From Branchiostoma floridae (Eukaryota; Chordata; Leptocardii; Amphioxiformes; Branchiostomatidae), in assembly GCF_000003815.2 (NCBI RefSeq), contig NC_049985.1, positions 11,709,699 to 11,773,698 on the forward strand: 64,000 nt of DNA, given 5' to 3'. Shown piece after piece: positions 45,291 through 59,000 of the stretch (position 1 is its first letter; every line of letters starts with the position of its first letter). A program made the translations under genes and the position numbers. Under the pieces are notes generated by a model. The model ran no database searches, was not told where the DNA came from, and saw nothing but the letters and a program-made list of their open reading frames with translations.

Positions 45291-45912
45291 TTAGGCAGCT
45301 CAGACAGCATTCATAGAGAGCAAGACTTAATTAGAGCTTAGAGATGCTGTTTCAGACAAACAACATAAGCTACGGGGCAGCCCTAACATCATTGTACCGC
45401 CCATTGTCTGTATTTTACCTGGACTGCATCGCATAGAAAGGTGAGAACCACCACAGCCCATATGCATCCTCCCATCATGCAGCTGCATTAAATATTAATG
45501 GCCCTCTGACAAAATGGAGAGATAATCAGGAGAGGGCCTCATGAATTATTCATGAGCAGCATGCCTGCGGACATGCATTCAGCCAACCGGCACTTCACGC
45601 CATTTTGTGCAATGACTAGCTGACGGCTCAGCCATTAGTAAGCAATTCATAATGCATCCAATGCCATACAGTGCTAGTACATTGATATCAAGCTTCATAT
45701 TGACAACACATAGCAATAATCCTCCTCTGTTGTGATATTGGAGCTGCACCGACCATGTACCAAAGGAGTTGACATGCCCAAATAATTTTTTGGGAAAAGT
45801 TATCAATTTCAGGGGCAATTTCGTTTGTCAAGTGAATTTAATGCATTGCTCCAAATGTTATGGAATATTTGGAATGAAATTGAGCTATAGGTTGCTGTTT
45901 TTCACCTTTTGA

Positions 45913-46128
45913 TATACTGTAAATGCATTTAAGTTCGCGGGGATTTAATTTCGTGGTAGCGGGAAAAATGACTTTTCGCGGTGGATTTACTTTCGCTGTA
46001 ACACCATCGACTGCAGTCTAATACCTTAATAGAAAAATGTTCGCGGTGGATTTAAGTTCGCGGTAAAGTGGTCGCCGCGAAAACCGCGAACATTAATCCA
46101 CCGCGAACATTTCTGCATTTACAGTATA
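45913..46128. mobile_element. Palindromic mariner-like MITE
   Basis: Ends TACTGTAAATGCATTTAAGT and its inverted form GCATTTACAGTA, flanked by TA. The interior repeats the GTTCGCGGTGGATTTA motif in both orientations. The TA target and the palindrome fit a Tc1/mariner-type MITE. Confidence 0.75.
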
Positions 46129-46440
46129 TTGTTGTATTTGGTCATTGGGCACATGTTGTAGTTTTCCAGCTATTATAATTAAACAATAGCTGAGAGCTTG
46201 AAGGCTGAAATCTCATGTTTGATTCTAAGGTTTTTAATTTTCATCTCCTTGATTTTTTCCTGAAAATATGGAGGAAAATCTTAAATACTAGTCAGTAAAT
46301 GTCATAATGTTACATATTACAACAAGGCTATTTCTATATACTTGTGAAGTAATAGATTCCATTTCCCATCAATACTGATATGGAATGTATACAGCACTTT
46401 TTATCCAACATTTTGTACGATTTCGAAAATAATTCCTTAT

Positions 46441-48222
46441 TGTTAGAGTCCATTCCGAGTCACCATGAGGGTTTTTAGACAATAATTGTAATAAGTTGGA
46501 ATTATTTAGAAAAAAAGAATATCTAAGCCCCAACAGTTATAATTTTTTCAAAAAAATTAATATGGCATTTTGAATCTATTTGAATGCCTTTGAATACTTT
46601 GGAAACATTTTGAAAGAGATCACACAAAAATCTCTTTATTTACAATAATTTTCAAACATTTGCAGGATTCTTTCACTTTTACAAATATTTACAAAATAAA
46701 AATGGTAAACCTTGCTAAATGGTAGAATTAATTTATTGGCCAATTAAAGTTAGCCCCTTTTGTCTGCCTGGTATATTTTTAGATTTCACTGGTGGGCACT
46801 GATGGGTTCTTTGTGGTAGGGCATAGACATGACACCTTACTATACTTTGCAAGGATGTGTGAATTGCTTTCTTCCTAGCCCACTGAACCAATATTACAAA
46901 AAATGGTAGAAAATGGTAAATAATGGCAAAATGCTGTCACCATTGTTTACAAACTGTTAGAAGTATTCTGTTCCACATCATGAATATTTCAAAGGTTTTT
47001 ACAGACCAGGGAAAATATGTAGTTAGTTCAAATAGCATTAGAAATATTTCAAAAGTATAAAATCTCCTGGCCATATAATTTAAAACAATTGAAAACATTT
47101 GTAAACTAGAGTTCGGCGATCTCATACCTCCATGAAAATTCAGAGCTTTTGTAAATTTCATGCAATTGACTAACACATTAAACATGATTTATGCATGGTG
47201 TTGTTCAGCATTGACTAACGTACACATCTCACAATTATAAAATTCCCATTATTAATCATAAAGCGGTTTTGCAATTTTTACATAAATTATGCAAATAAGT
47301 TCCTCATTGCCATATTTGGTATCTGCTTATATTCCACCTATCATAATTGACATGTGTTACATTTTTTGAAGTCCAGTTATTGAAAACAACGGAATTATAC
47401 AATTTCCTCATTAATTATGCAAATTAACTCGCCATTTGCATAACACGTATATCATTATGAACATCTTTGCCTAAGGTACCCGCATGCCTAATATGATGCC
47501 AATCCGTCACTCCTTTCTGCATTTATCCTCTTTGGAATGTCTTGACAAAAATGCCCCTGCAGTTCCTAAATTAAATGTTAGGGGGCTGAAACTAGCCCCA
47601 CTTTGTCATGACCCTAAAAGCTATCTACCACCCAAATGTCTCGACCATATCACGTCCGGGACAAGAGATACATTGAAAAAACTGCTATGATAGAATGTTC
47701 TCATTAATTATGCAAATGTATTCCTATTTTGCATAATTAGTATCTTATCTTGTACAACATTGTCTAAGGTACCTACATACCAAAAATCATGAAAATCCGT
47801 TGTTCCCTTCTTGAGTTATCGTCTTCAGAAGTTTTTGACAAAAATGCCCCTGCTATCCCAAAACTAGACGCTAGGGGGCCCAAACTTATGTCACTTTTTT
47901 CTGAACACAAGAGCTATCTAATACTCAAAAATCGTGACCATAGCATGTTCAGAATACCGAGATAGCAAAACCGGAAGTGGCGCTGCAGTACCAAGGGGGG
48001 CCGCTAGATGGCCCAAAATCTAATCATTTCCAGCTTTCATCATACCCTACCAACACACCAAGTATGAAACCAATCCATCCAGCCGTTCTTGAGTTATCTT
48101 GTTTACACACACACAGACAGACAGACAGACAGACAAACGCTGGGTAAAATATAACCTCCATGATATTTCATGGAGGTAATGATGACAATGGCAACCCTCG
48201 TGGTGACTTGGAATCGACTCTA
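46441..48222. mobile_element. 1.8-kb element with inverted GAGTC..GAGGGTT ends
   Basis: The left end (TAGAGTCCATTCCGAGTCAC and then CATGAGGGTT) and the right end are inverted copies of about 30 bp with four mismatches. The 7-bp TCCTTAT flanks both sides (46434-46440 and 48223-48229), offset about 3 bp on the left. The interior holds two related units of about 290 bp (near 47400-47690 and 47691-47960) with ATTAATTATGCAAAT and GACAAAAATGCCCCTGC. A (CAGA)n tract and CTCCATGATATTTCATGGAG follow at the right. No transposase was recognised. Related interior sequence recurs at 61425-61680 and 62400-62550. Confidence 0.6.
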
Positions 48223-48600
48223 TCCTTATCACCATGAAATAGTGAATGCCACCCCCTCCCCCTTTATCGACCAATCACCCCACATAATCAAGCTGTTTCG
48301 GTCAGAATAAACAGGGTTTAGACATAAGCAATAAAAGAAAACATTGTTGTTACCAGCATTTCTTGGCTCTGAAGTGTAAATACAAAAAACAAGCAGCTTT
48401 CAGCAATTTCAGACCACCCGATGGCCATATTCTTATTTTTTTTCAACCAAATTGAAACCTGAACTGAAACTAGCAGACAATTCAGATCATCGTGTCGGAT
48501 TTACCTCAGTCTCCTTTCAATCTTCGTCAAAAGCAGGATATTAAGGAATGTTTATATGCTTGTCTGAGGTTAGTTAAACGCGTGTTTGTTTCTTTAAATA

Positions 48601-48644
48601 TTCTGTTTGTTTGTTTGTTTGTTTGTTTGTTTGTTTGTTTGTTA
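48601..48644. repeat. (GTTT)n microsatellite
   Basis: About ten TTTG/GTTT units in the INF2-lectin intergenic region. Confidence 0.9.
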
Positions 48645-48734
48645 AGAACCGGTATAATCGAAGAATCTATTAGGTACCGGTATGAGGGTAACTTAAGATA
48701 TTAACGTTAACTTAACATACAGATTCGGAACCAA

Positions 48735-49165
48735 CTATGATGATATGGATGTTATGTTCAGCACCAAGGGCAGGTCAGGCAGTGCGGCTGCAATTTACAA
48801 CAACAGGGGCACAGGTCTGACAGTGCGGATGTTATATTCAGCACTAATTATAAGGACAGATCTGAAAGTGCGGCTGTTATATTCAGCACTAAGGACAGGT
48901 TAGGCAATGCGGGTGTTATGTTCAGCACTAAGGACAGGCCAGGTAGTACGGATGTTATGTTCAGCACCAAGGACAGGTCTGACAGTGCGGATGTAATATT
49001 CTGTACTAAGGGCAGGTAAGACAGTGCGGCTTCAATGCACAATAACAGGGGTAGGTCTGACAGTGCGGATGTTATGTTCAGCATTAAGGACAGGTGTGGC
49101 TGCAAAGTACTGCAACCGGGGCAGGTCTGACAGTGTGGATGTAATGTTCAGCACCGGGGAAAGGT
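48735..49165. repeat. Minisatellite, about 36-38-bp units
   Basis: Roughly eleven imperfect units containing GACAGTGCGGATGTTATGTT followed by CAGCAC(T/C)AAGGACAGG. A minority variant has TGCAATTTACAACAACAGGG. The minus-strand open frame (48848-49105) with LNITSALSDL-type repeats is a by-product of the array. Confidence 0.8.
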
Positions 49166-49169
49166 CATG

Positions 49170-50280
49170 CTAGCACAAGGGGGGGGGGGTACATTCTGGC
49201 TTCCTGGAACTTTCCTTTGGTACTCTAGAGAAATGATAATGTACTTCTTAGGGGTTCCTCTTTTCTATCTGATTCACACAACGCCAAACTCTTACAATCA
49301 TTCATTATGTACAATGTACAAATCATGAATATAAACCAATCTTCCTACCAAACCGACTTGGAAGTACTTGCGCACAATTAAGCTGTGACGTTATATAAAA
49401 TTCACTTTCCTTACACGACACGTCATAACATGAATTATGTTACACTATGGTTCATCCTACATTTCTTTGTCATTCTATTGCTTTGCCTGTCTGTATTTGT
49501 TTTCAGTGTTACTGCATTTTGTTTTGATGTCATACGCAAATAAACATTGAGCTTGAGTGTGTCATTTTGTCTTTTAAATGTTGCAATAAAAAGAACTGTT
49601 GTAGATGAAAGGTGGCGTTTTAACATTAAAGTGATACACAGAATGACGCACATCGGCGCTCTTTAGACAGTAAATTGCAGGTGGTATATGTGCATGGATG
49701 GCACAAAATGTTAGTATGATTCACATCATACTTCATTGGAAGTTTTGTGGACTGTAGGGTAAGGCTGCTATCTTACGCTTGGTACGTGTAACTTTCAACT
49801 GTGCAACGACAAACTGCGGATATACACGGAATTGCACAGAACGCCCTATTATTCCATCATTCTACCTTTCGCTCATGTACATGATACATTTCACTTGTTG
49901 CCCTATAGTTTGTTATTTGTCTAATCTCTGGAAACGGCTTTCATTTAAGACAAAGAAAATCCCCACAAACGAATGATTGAACCGACAGAACTTGTGTGAC
50001 CGGGCTACTTTTTTTTTACACAAACACGCACAGTAAATGTTTTCTTGGTTCCCAATACCATTATTATTATTTTTATTTATCTGTTCACGTGGCCTCAATA
50101 TACTGTATATTTCTTCGTATTTTGTTCAATAGTTGCACATTGTCAAGTTACAGTTACCGTAAAGACGATGGCTGTAACATTCTTTAATTAGGTTTCGATA
50201 TTCTCTTGTTGATTTGGATCGTATTATTAAAATCTTCATAACGTTATTTAAGCTATCGTAGTCCTAAACAACCACACATG
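49170..50280. other. Intergenic sequence, nothing recognised
   Basis: Lies between the minisatellite and a simple-repeat tract. It has short open frames only, with no domain, RNA fold or inverted repeat noted. Confidence 0.5.
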
Positions 50281-50341
50281 TGCGCGCGCCACACACACAT
50301 ACATACATACATACATACATACATACATACACACACACACG
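50281..50341. repeat. (ACAT)n/(AC)n simple repeat
   Basis: Alternating AC tracts flank about nine ACAT units. Confidence 0.9.
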
Positions 50342-50778
50342 TGTAAATGTAAATATTACGTACGTTACTTCATATTGATTCATGAATTTTTAAATGATCA
50401 TTTAATTCTGAAGAAAATCCTTGCTAAAATTAAGCTTTCGTTCGGTAAGTTATGCGTTTCCTCACACAAGATTCCTTTACACTTGCTTCACCTCATGTAG
50501 TCAAACCATGATGTCACAATTTTATTGGTTCTACTACGTAACCTTCTCACTGTTGTCTACCCCTTAGCCAATACAACTTTGATGTCAAACAGCTACCTTT
50601 GCGTGCTAAGGGTTAACTGTCCTGATTTCACACTTTTCCCTGTGTATAACATCTATATAGCTATACAGCTATAACATCCAATCATGATGCACGGATTCAT
50701 TACTTCTTACATTATCACCCACACACCGAAAATCCTGGCTACAAACACGACTCCCTACAGAAAGATGTTACTTAAAAA

Positions 50779-51270
50779 TGGAAAATAAAAACATAAATGA
50801 ATAGATAAATGAAGTATAACTGTATTGATGTATTATCAGTACACCTATACATTAATAGAAGAATGATAATAATCCGTTAATAAAACAATAAATGAATCAA
50901 TAGATTAATTAGCTATGATTTATCGATGGTTAATTGATATTTCAAGTCGTAAGATTTCACATTGTTAATGAAACAATAATTGCATTGTTAAATCATTAAC
51001 ATATTTAAAGAACTATAAATTGATAGCTTAATGAATGAACTGAATTGACTAGAAATTTAATGAATGAAATATAAGCAATTGTTAATTCGTTTTGTCCTTT
51101 TAGTTATTTATCGATTTCAATGTATTCATTGAACCATTAACTAATTCATCAGTCATTCATTTTAGTTGATCCATTTACTGTTTTAGAAATCGATCGATGT
51201 TAAATCATTGTATTTATCAAATGGACTGTGTCATCATTGATTGATAATTAAGCTATAAGATCATAAATTT
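50779..51270. repeat. AT-rich degenerate ATTGA/AATGA-type low-complexity region
   Basis: Dense, imperfect reiteration of AATGAAT, ATTGATT and ATAAATGA-like words over about 490 bp. No strict period. A poly(A)-signal-like AATAAA on the minus strand (51268-51273) lies downstream of the lectin gene. Confidence 0.6.
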
Positions 51271-51882
51271 ATTTGCTGTATCTTTAACGTTAAGGGGTGG
51301 GAAAATGGCACTAAATGTTTCTCCCGCCTATATGCATGTTAAGCACTACGACTTGTGGTCCATTACGGAGTTTATCATATAGATCCCAAACGTGTAAAAC
51401 ATCTACAGTTGAACCATTTATAAACAAATGTATAATTTTACAACTGTTAAGGCTCAGCTCAACTCAGACCCGTCAAATCTGTATTGGTGAAAGCTGTTAG
51501 TAAAAATGTTGAAAAGACACACTTATAAGTACACTTTATCTGTAATTTCAATACATGGTGTCCGCTTTGCTACATTGAAATGAAGATCAATTCTACTTCA
51601 AATACGGAATACACTTATTAGTATATGTCTTAAGTAGCAGACCTTGCCATATTTTATATTATTGTTGAGCAAAATTATTTGTCATTTCTACAACTGCGTT
51701 ATCACCACCAGAACATTCCCATAATGTTCACAAGTCACAATTAACACTGTTGTCCTAAGTTTCGGATTTCGAACAAATTCTTTGCTATGATCATAGGGTC
51801 TTCAACAAGGTGACTTCCATTCACTATTAAGACACTGAAGTCAACCCTTTCTTTGAAATCTTGTTGCCATTCTTTACTTGGC

Positions 51883-53091
51883 TTAAGGTGGCCGTTTTGT
51901 GCGAGCCTTGCACACGAAGGGATAGGGCTCGTCACAGTAAGCGTCGTTCCAGTGGCCTTGCTTCTTCTTCTTTCCAGTCCAGGAGTTATAGGTCTGTGGA
52001 AAATATTACAAACATCGTGTTATTCAGGCCATTTTTGTATATTCATTTTTGGAATGACATTCATCAGTTTCCTTACTTTTGAAAAGAAGGTCTCTTGCTG
52101 AGCTATTAATGACATTTTGATACGGTGTAAGAAAACCAGCAGAAACGATTTCAATCTTTGATCTGTACATGTATGTACTGAGAGATTCTAGAAATCGTAC
52201 AAAATAAAAACAACAAGAATATACCACATGGCACAGACATAATCTTAATCTAATTCATCTAACCATCAGTACCATATGCATAATTCGCCATCTTCTTGCA
52301 TTATAACAAGTTAAACATTGTGTTATTCTGACCAGCTTTCCCTGTTGTGTTGGGAATGCAGGCCACTTTTGCCAGAGACGAGTAGAAATTAAAGAGCAGC
52401 ACACACCTTGATGTACATAGCGCCACAGTGCTCTCCGCGGAACAGAGACATTATCTTCAAGTTGTTAGGTTCACCAGGGGCCCAGTTCTTGTAGACAACA
52501 CGTGACCCATCCGTCCACATCAATGGTCCTTTCTTGTGTATACCCGTCAGTCCGAGCCAAACCATTTTTTGCCTCCCTTCAGGAGCTAAAATGAAGAAAA
52601 ACGTCTCGAGTTTTGTCAGTCAGCCGGGCACATCTGTAAGAGTCTGACTAGAATAAATTTAGTAAGATAGATACAGCTGCAAAATAGTCATGTTAACGTT
52701 GTCTACAAATGCTAGACAAGAGGAGTATCTATCAATACATATGCATTATTGGGAGTTCGAAGGAAGATTTGCTTTTTTTCTCGTTTGAAGTATGGTTTCT
52801 TTGACATTAAAGGTAAAAGGTGGCAATAAGGATTTCTGACTGGTTGGTTTACGAAAATGTTGGGCCTACTGGTGATAAGGTAAGACTCAAGATCCATCAT
52901 CATTGTTATGTATGACCCACCTTTGGTGACGAAGGATGCAATGAAGTTGTTCTCTTGTGAGTTCTTGACAGACGCAAGATGTGCACTCATTATTTTGCAC
53001 CTATCATTCGCATTACTCCAGCCGACTTTGCGTTTCACCAGCATGTAGCAGTAGTTGTTGTGCTCTTTCCACCCAGGAGAACATCGCAGGG
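51883..53091 (-). CDS. C-type lectin domain exons
   Basis: Three exons (53091-52921, 52585-52407, 51993-51883) encode [72 protein letters not shown] and [21 protein letters not shown] and WND are the calcium-site motifs that favour mannose-type sugars. The extra N-terminal cysteine pair marks a long-form CTLD. The stop follows TKRPP. Confidence 0.93.
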
Positions 53092-56000
53092 CTGTGAACA
53101 ACGAGAGTGTAGTATGGCGTGGGCAAAGGCTCCTAATGGAGTTAAATTGTCAATTTTTTCTCAAATGAATTGCAGCTACATAAACATGACTTCAAACCCA
53201 ATCAAGTCTTTTGGTTCAACTGGACTAACTCAAGTCGAGTGGCAATGAATTTCCCATAGATATTTGTATGTGTCCTGAAAATAGAAAATCCTAGATCCTA
53301 CAAACAACCGTTAAAGGGTACGAGTTCACCATACAATTGACAATTGATAAACAATAACCTACCACGTTGGCAAGTAGGTCCGGTCCAACCAGATGAGCAC
53401 GAACATTTGTAGCGTCCACGCCTGTTCATGCACTTCCCATGCCGGCAAGGCGTGGGCTTCTTCATGCACTCGTTGATATCTGTGACAGACGACAGAGGGG
53501 TTGTTATTGTTGTTAATTTAGGTATAGAAGCTCATCTTTATAATCAGAATTTGCACCGCCAGATTTTAGTCCAAGTTAGACCTTAAGGAAAGAAAAGAAA
53601 GGGGGAAAAGGACAATTAAAACATTTCAGATATAAGAAGTGAAAATAAGAAGACAGGATACCTTGGTGACAGTTCTGTCCAGTCCATCCAGGCGAGCAGG
53701 TACATTTGTATCCGCCATCTTTGTTCACACAGCGTCCATGTTGACAAGGATTCTTGGTACATGCATTTATATCTGTGTGATAATGGTGGAATATCATATC
53801 TGTGTGATAATGCCGTAAATATCTTCTCGTAAAAAGATTTAATTCAGTTGCAGCTTGTCATGATTATCAATTCAAGTCATTTCCATATATAGTCTTGACT
53901 AGTTTACCAAAATGAAGAAAATGTCAAAGTATGGCTTGCCTTTCCTCAAAGAATAATATCCAGCCTTTTACATGAAGGGTTCTCACCTTGCTGACAGTTC
54001 TGCCCAGTCCATCCAGGCAAGCAGATACATTTGTATCCGCCATCTTTGTTCACACAGTGTCCATGAAGACAAGGCTTTCTGGTACACTCATCTGTGTCTG
54101 TGTGAAAATGGTGGAATATCTTCAGTCTTTGAAAAAGCAAATAGTGATCTCGTTTAGATGTAATTCGCAATTCAATGTTTCATTTTGGTTTCCTCAGAAC
54201 TAAGAAGATATTAGCTTGGAATACTTTTCAACCAAGAAAAGCACTATTGGCATTACCAATATCTTTCAAATTATAACAAGATAAAAACTAACCTTGCTGA
54301 CAGTTTTGTCCAGTCCATCCAGGCGAGCAGGTACATTTGTATCCGCCATCTTTGTTAACACAGTGTCCATGTAGACAAGGCTTCCGGGTACACTCGTTTA
54401 TGTCTGTGTGATAATGGTGGGATATCTTTTCATTAAGAAACAAAAACAAAAACGATTCGAGATCATTGAGTTGCAGAAAAGTGCCTTTACGAAAGATTCC
54501 CATATGGGGAAAAAAAGTTTCGCAATTTAAGTGTCGAAAACCAATTTTCAAAATTCAATCCTGATTTTAATTTGGACTTGGTATTTGATAAGTTTCATGT
54601 TGTCTTATATTATTACGTTAAGTTTACACTCGTCAGTTGTTCCACTCGTTTGGTTGTATGACATGTTATGTTATCCGGCTTTGCTTTAATTCGGTTTTGT
54701 TTAACTTGAACCGGCATCAGGACGTTCCTATAACATATTTAGCTTCACAGTAATATACGCTCGTTTGTCTGAGTTCAGACATGGCTTTTGGTCAAATCTT
54801 GGTAAATACAGGAAGTCTGAAAAACAACTTGTTTGGTTTACTTTATTCAAAAGTGAAACCAAACACTACTGTTACTTACTGTAGCAGTTTAGGTTGCATG
54901 GACAACCGGCAACAAAAATGATATTTCCTTACCTGATGAAATTCTGAAAAGGTTCAGTTCTGTGAGATATGGCTGATAGCCCGAGTGGGTCCGAGTGATG
55001 AGGAACCTCCAGTACCGCGCTGTTCCCCGGAACCCGCCGAACTCCTGCCGCCGGTACGTCCCTCTTTGTACGTTAGTAACGGTCAGGACATCCTCCCAGT
55101 TGTACGGACTCCCAACCTGCGACTTTTGCAGCGTGAATGCTGCGATGTCATGGGTGGTGTCACCGTAGTTGTTGACTGCGATGCGGGTCAGAGTTTGGGG
55201 CACTGTGAGATCGAATGCGATGTACCAGTTGTGGTTTTCGTCGGTACCTTGAGGGTTCCAGTAGGTTCCAATATCGCCATCCAAGGCCTTTGCGGCATCA
55301 TATGTCACTCCATTCTTGACCCACGGTGTGCCAGTGGACCCCACAACCCATGACGAGTGCCGTGTTAACCATCCCCAGGAACACGCATTACAACCATCGA
55401 AATGCCTTTCATCTAGTCGAATAAGAAACAGAGGTGCAAATAAGGCATATGATGATGGACAATTCTCACCTTCTTCAGTGCAATTCTGACTGGTTCACAT
55501 TGTACTGCAGGACAGATGTCGCTGCTCACAGTTCAGATGCGGTCCTGAAGAAGGTGACAGACGGTCACCGAGCACTGGTTGTGTAAAAAGAGTCTCTTTA
55601 TTCAGTGACGTACCAACCTGATGAAACTGTTCACGGATAGTAGATCTAGAGTTTGGGGCTTTGTTAACTGTTACATCATATCATATCATATCATATATCA
55701 TATCATATCATATCATATCATATCACATCACATCATATATCATATCATATCATATCATATCATATCATCCTGCCTCATTATGGAAATAACCGTTGTAATT
55801 AGCATGCTCTATCATAATTGATGTTTTCTCTGCCTAACAGCCAAATTACATAATTGTGCGTGAAAAAGTACTATCATTTGGCAAGATTGTGCATCCGTTT
55901 TCATTTTAGATTAAATTCTTTTAGAAAAAAAGCAATACATGAGTGAGACCTGAAAATAATTTGCGATGTGTGTAAGATGCACGCAGCGTTTTAGGAGGGG

Positions 56001-59000
56001 TAGATATAATCTAATGTCTCACGTAATCATAGTAACATTTGTTTAGTGTTTATAGATCACAAAAAAGAGTACCAGAAGAATGAAAACGAGAAGAATTTGA
56101 TGAATGCAGTGTAAACGTCGGCCCTTTGAACGGCAAATCAAGCACACCAACATAGTGCCCAACACCTGCCTGCTATGTTGATAAGGAAGCTCTATACATT
56201 ATGCATGACCATGTAAACTAAATGTAGTAAATGCCTACCAGAGAATACTTGGACTTCACACAGGGTCAGTATTCGGTAAGGTCCGGGAAGACGGACGCCC
56301 ACATAGCGACCCTTCATCCCCTGACAGGAGACGGAAATGGACGGCTGGTTCAGGTTCATTTGATGATTACCTCCACACTTGGGGTTCGCGCTGACCTGGT
56401 CGGAATCCCCGATGTGGATGTTGAAGGGGTTGAGTCGTTTGGAGCAACAGTCCTGGCGGTTGAAGATGACCACTCTGTAGATATTGGAGACAAAGCAGTG
56501 GCATTTGCTTTTCATACACGGTGTATGTTCTAATGAATGTCCTTATACCCCTGTCACATTTGGCAAAAAAGTTTTTTGCACAACAATTATACAAGGTACA
56601 AAGTATGGCCTATATGTGACAGGGACGGTTTTCAGGTGAAAAATACGCACAATTCTCTGTCGATCTTAAATATGGCCGACCTTCCATCGATACGCCTGAA
56701 GATCGTGGATAATGTGACAGGGGTATTTTGAAACCCACTTAATACTTGTAAACCTTTATATATACATAGTCACTTAAATTACTAATGATACTGGAACCTG
56801 CAGATCAAGCTTTTCGTTTATCAGGTATTGACTGATTCATCTACGTAAATTGCCGATTCAAATCAGAACGAAATACATGTATATAGACACGCATATAAGG
56901 CAAATTAATGCTAATGCTAATAATCACACATTCACAGACACACAAAAACTCACACGCCTGCACACACACACACACACACACCTGTCTACAGTGAACACTC
57001 GGGGACTATAAGAAAATGGTCATGTGTGTTTGTGTGTGCGTCTGTCTGAGTGGACTTAATTCTTCGGCATATTTACTGTAATGTCGATATTTGATATTTC
57101 AGACTGTATTTAAAGATTTATCTAATGCTTCAGGATATTCAGTGTATCAATGTCATGTGTATATGTTTATGTGTTTATGTGTGTTTGTCATAGCGCCAAC
57201 AACCGCTGCCTGTGACACTTGTATTGTTCACAATCCGAATAAAGACAAAGTCATTAATGATATATTAACCTAGTGTACATCTATATATACGTACCTGTCA
57301 ATCACATACGATTGCCCAAGATCCACCCACCAGCTCGGGTTAGCCTCCCCCGGGAAACCTTTAGTGTGTGTACAGGAACCATGGTGGTAGTGGGTATCGG
57401 TGTTTCCGTCTACGGCAAGACTCGCAGCCCCGTCCGGACGGCTGCTTGTTTGGAACGCTGTCTTCCCCAGGGCGACATTCATTCCTACCTCAGACGAGAG
57501 GACTGTCATTAGCACTCTAACTTTTCTGTCAATAGTCCAAGCTGAAGAAAATGTTCTATTCCTAACAAAAAATACTATTCCCAGGTGCAGTACACCAAGT
57601 CAACTTAATTGGCCACCAGACATGGCGGCAGAGGGACATGTAAGATAACGATGATTTGACTTTCAAGTGGGACATAATCATGTTTGAATAGGGGAAGGGA
57701 AAGGTGCCGAAAGGCTAATGAACAATGCTTTAAGTATAGAACAAACGAAATATAACCTTATTGTCTGTCCAATGTCACTTATCGCAAGGCCATGTTGACT
57801 TGATTTTGTGTATGACATCCTCTGGGGACCCCAAAACTGATGCGAGCGTGGAAATAAAAAAAGGCCCCCGCCCAAAAATCTCTCTTCATTATGAAATCTA
57901 AGTTGTCAGGAAGACTGAAAAATGACTAAACACACAGTATGGTATTCCAAACACTAACTATAGATTTTTCATTTTGTTCTTTGACTTCGTCTTCTTTGAC
58001 TCTGAAATTTACTTTGATATTCTAAGACACTAAGCTTCTTTTTTTGTGATATATTTTTTGTTTACAAGAAAAAAGCTAACCTTCCTGACAGTTCTGTCCA
58101 GTCCATCCAGGGTAACAGGTACATTTGTATCCGCCATCTTTGTTCACACAGCGTCCATGTTGACAAGGGTTCCTGGTACACTCGTTTATATCTGTATGGT
58201 AATGACGGGATATCTTGTCATTAAAAACAATTAGTGCTCCTTCAGATACACTTAACTATTCAATAATTCTTTTGGTGGGGTTTTACCCATAAGAAATATT
58301 TCTGGAACACTTCTCAACCTTCAGCAAGAAACTGCTAACCTTGCTGACAGTTGTGTCCAGTCCATCCAGGCGAGCAGGTACATTTGTATCCGCCATCTTT
58401 GTTCACACAGCGTCCATGTTGACAAGGGTTCCTGGTACACTCGTTTATATCTGTATGGTAATAACGGGATATCTTGTCATTAAAAACAATTAGTGCTTCT
58501 TCAGATACACTTAACTATTCAATATTTTTTTTTTTTTGGTTTTACCCATAAGAAATATTTCTGGAACACTTTTCAACCTTCAGCAAGAATATGCTAACCT
58601 TGCTTACAGTTCTGTCCAGTCCATCCAGGTGAACAGGTACATTTGTATCCGCCATCTTTGTTCACACAGCGTCCATGTTGACAAGGTTTCCTGGCACAGT
58701 TATTAATGCCTGAATGATAATAATTATTTTATTTTATGGTGTTATTATCAACTGTTTGTCTGTTGTTTTATTAATACAAAAGCAGAATCACTGTCGTACA
58801 AGGAAGGCATGAAGAAAGAAAAGGGAAATCAAATTATCCTTTGACGTTTGTTATTCATATGTAGAGATCATTTGCATAATCAATGATGCCAAATTGTTAA
58901 ATTTGGCCGAAGGACTATCATTAAAATCCTCTCCATCAACGTTAGGTAATTAGAAACGCAACGGGCCAAACAAATCCCTCATGCACATGTATGCTCACCA

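Noticed and set aside
48848-49105. Minus-strand frame with LNITSALSDL repeats
   Set aside because: It follows from the period of the minisatellite and has no start context or splice support.
55621-55821. Plus-strand frame [11 protein letters not shown]
   Set aside because: Produced by the pentamer microsatellite at 55677-55768.
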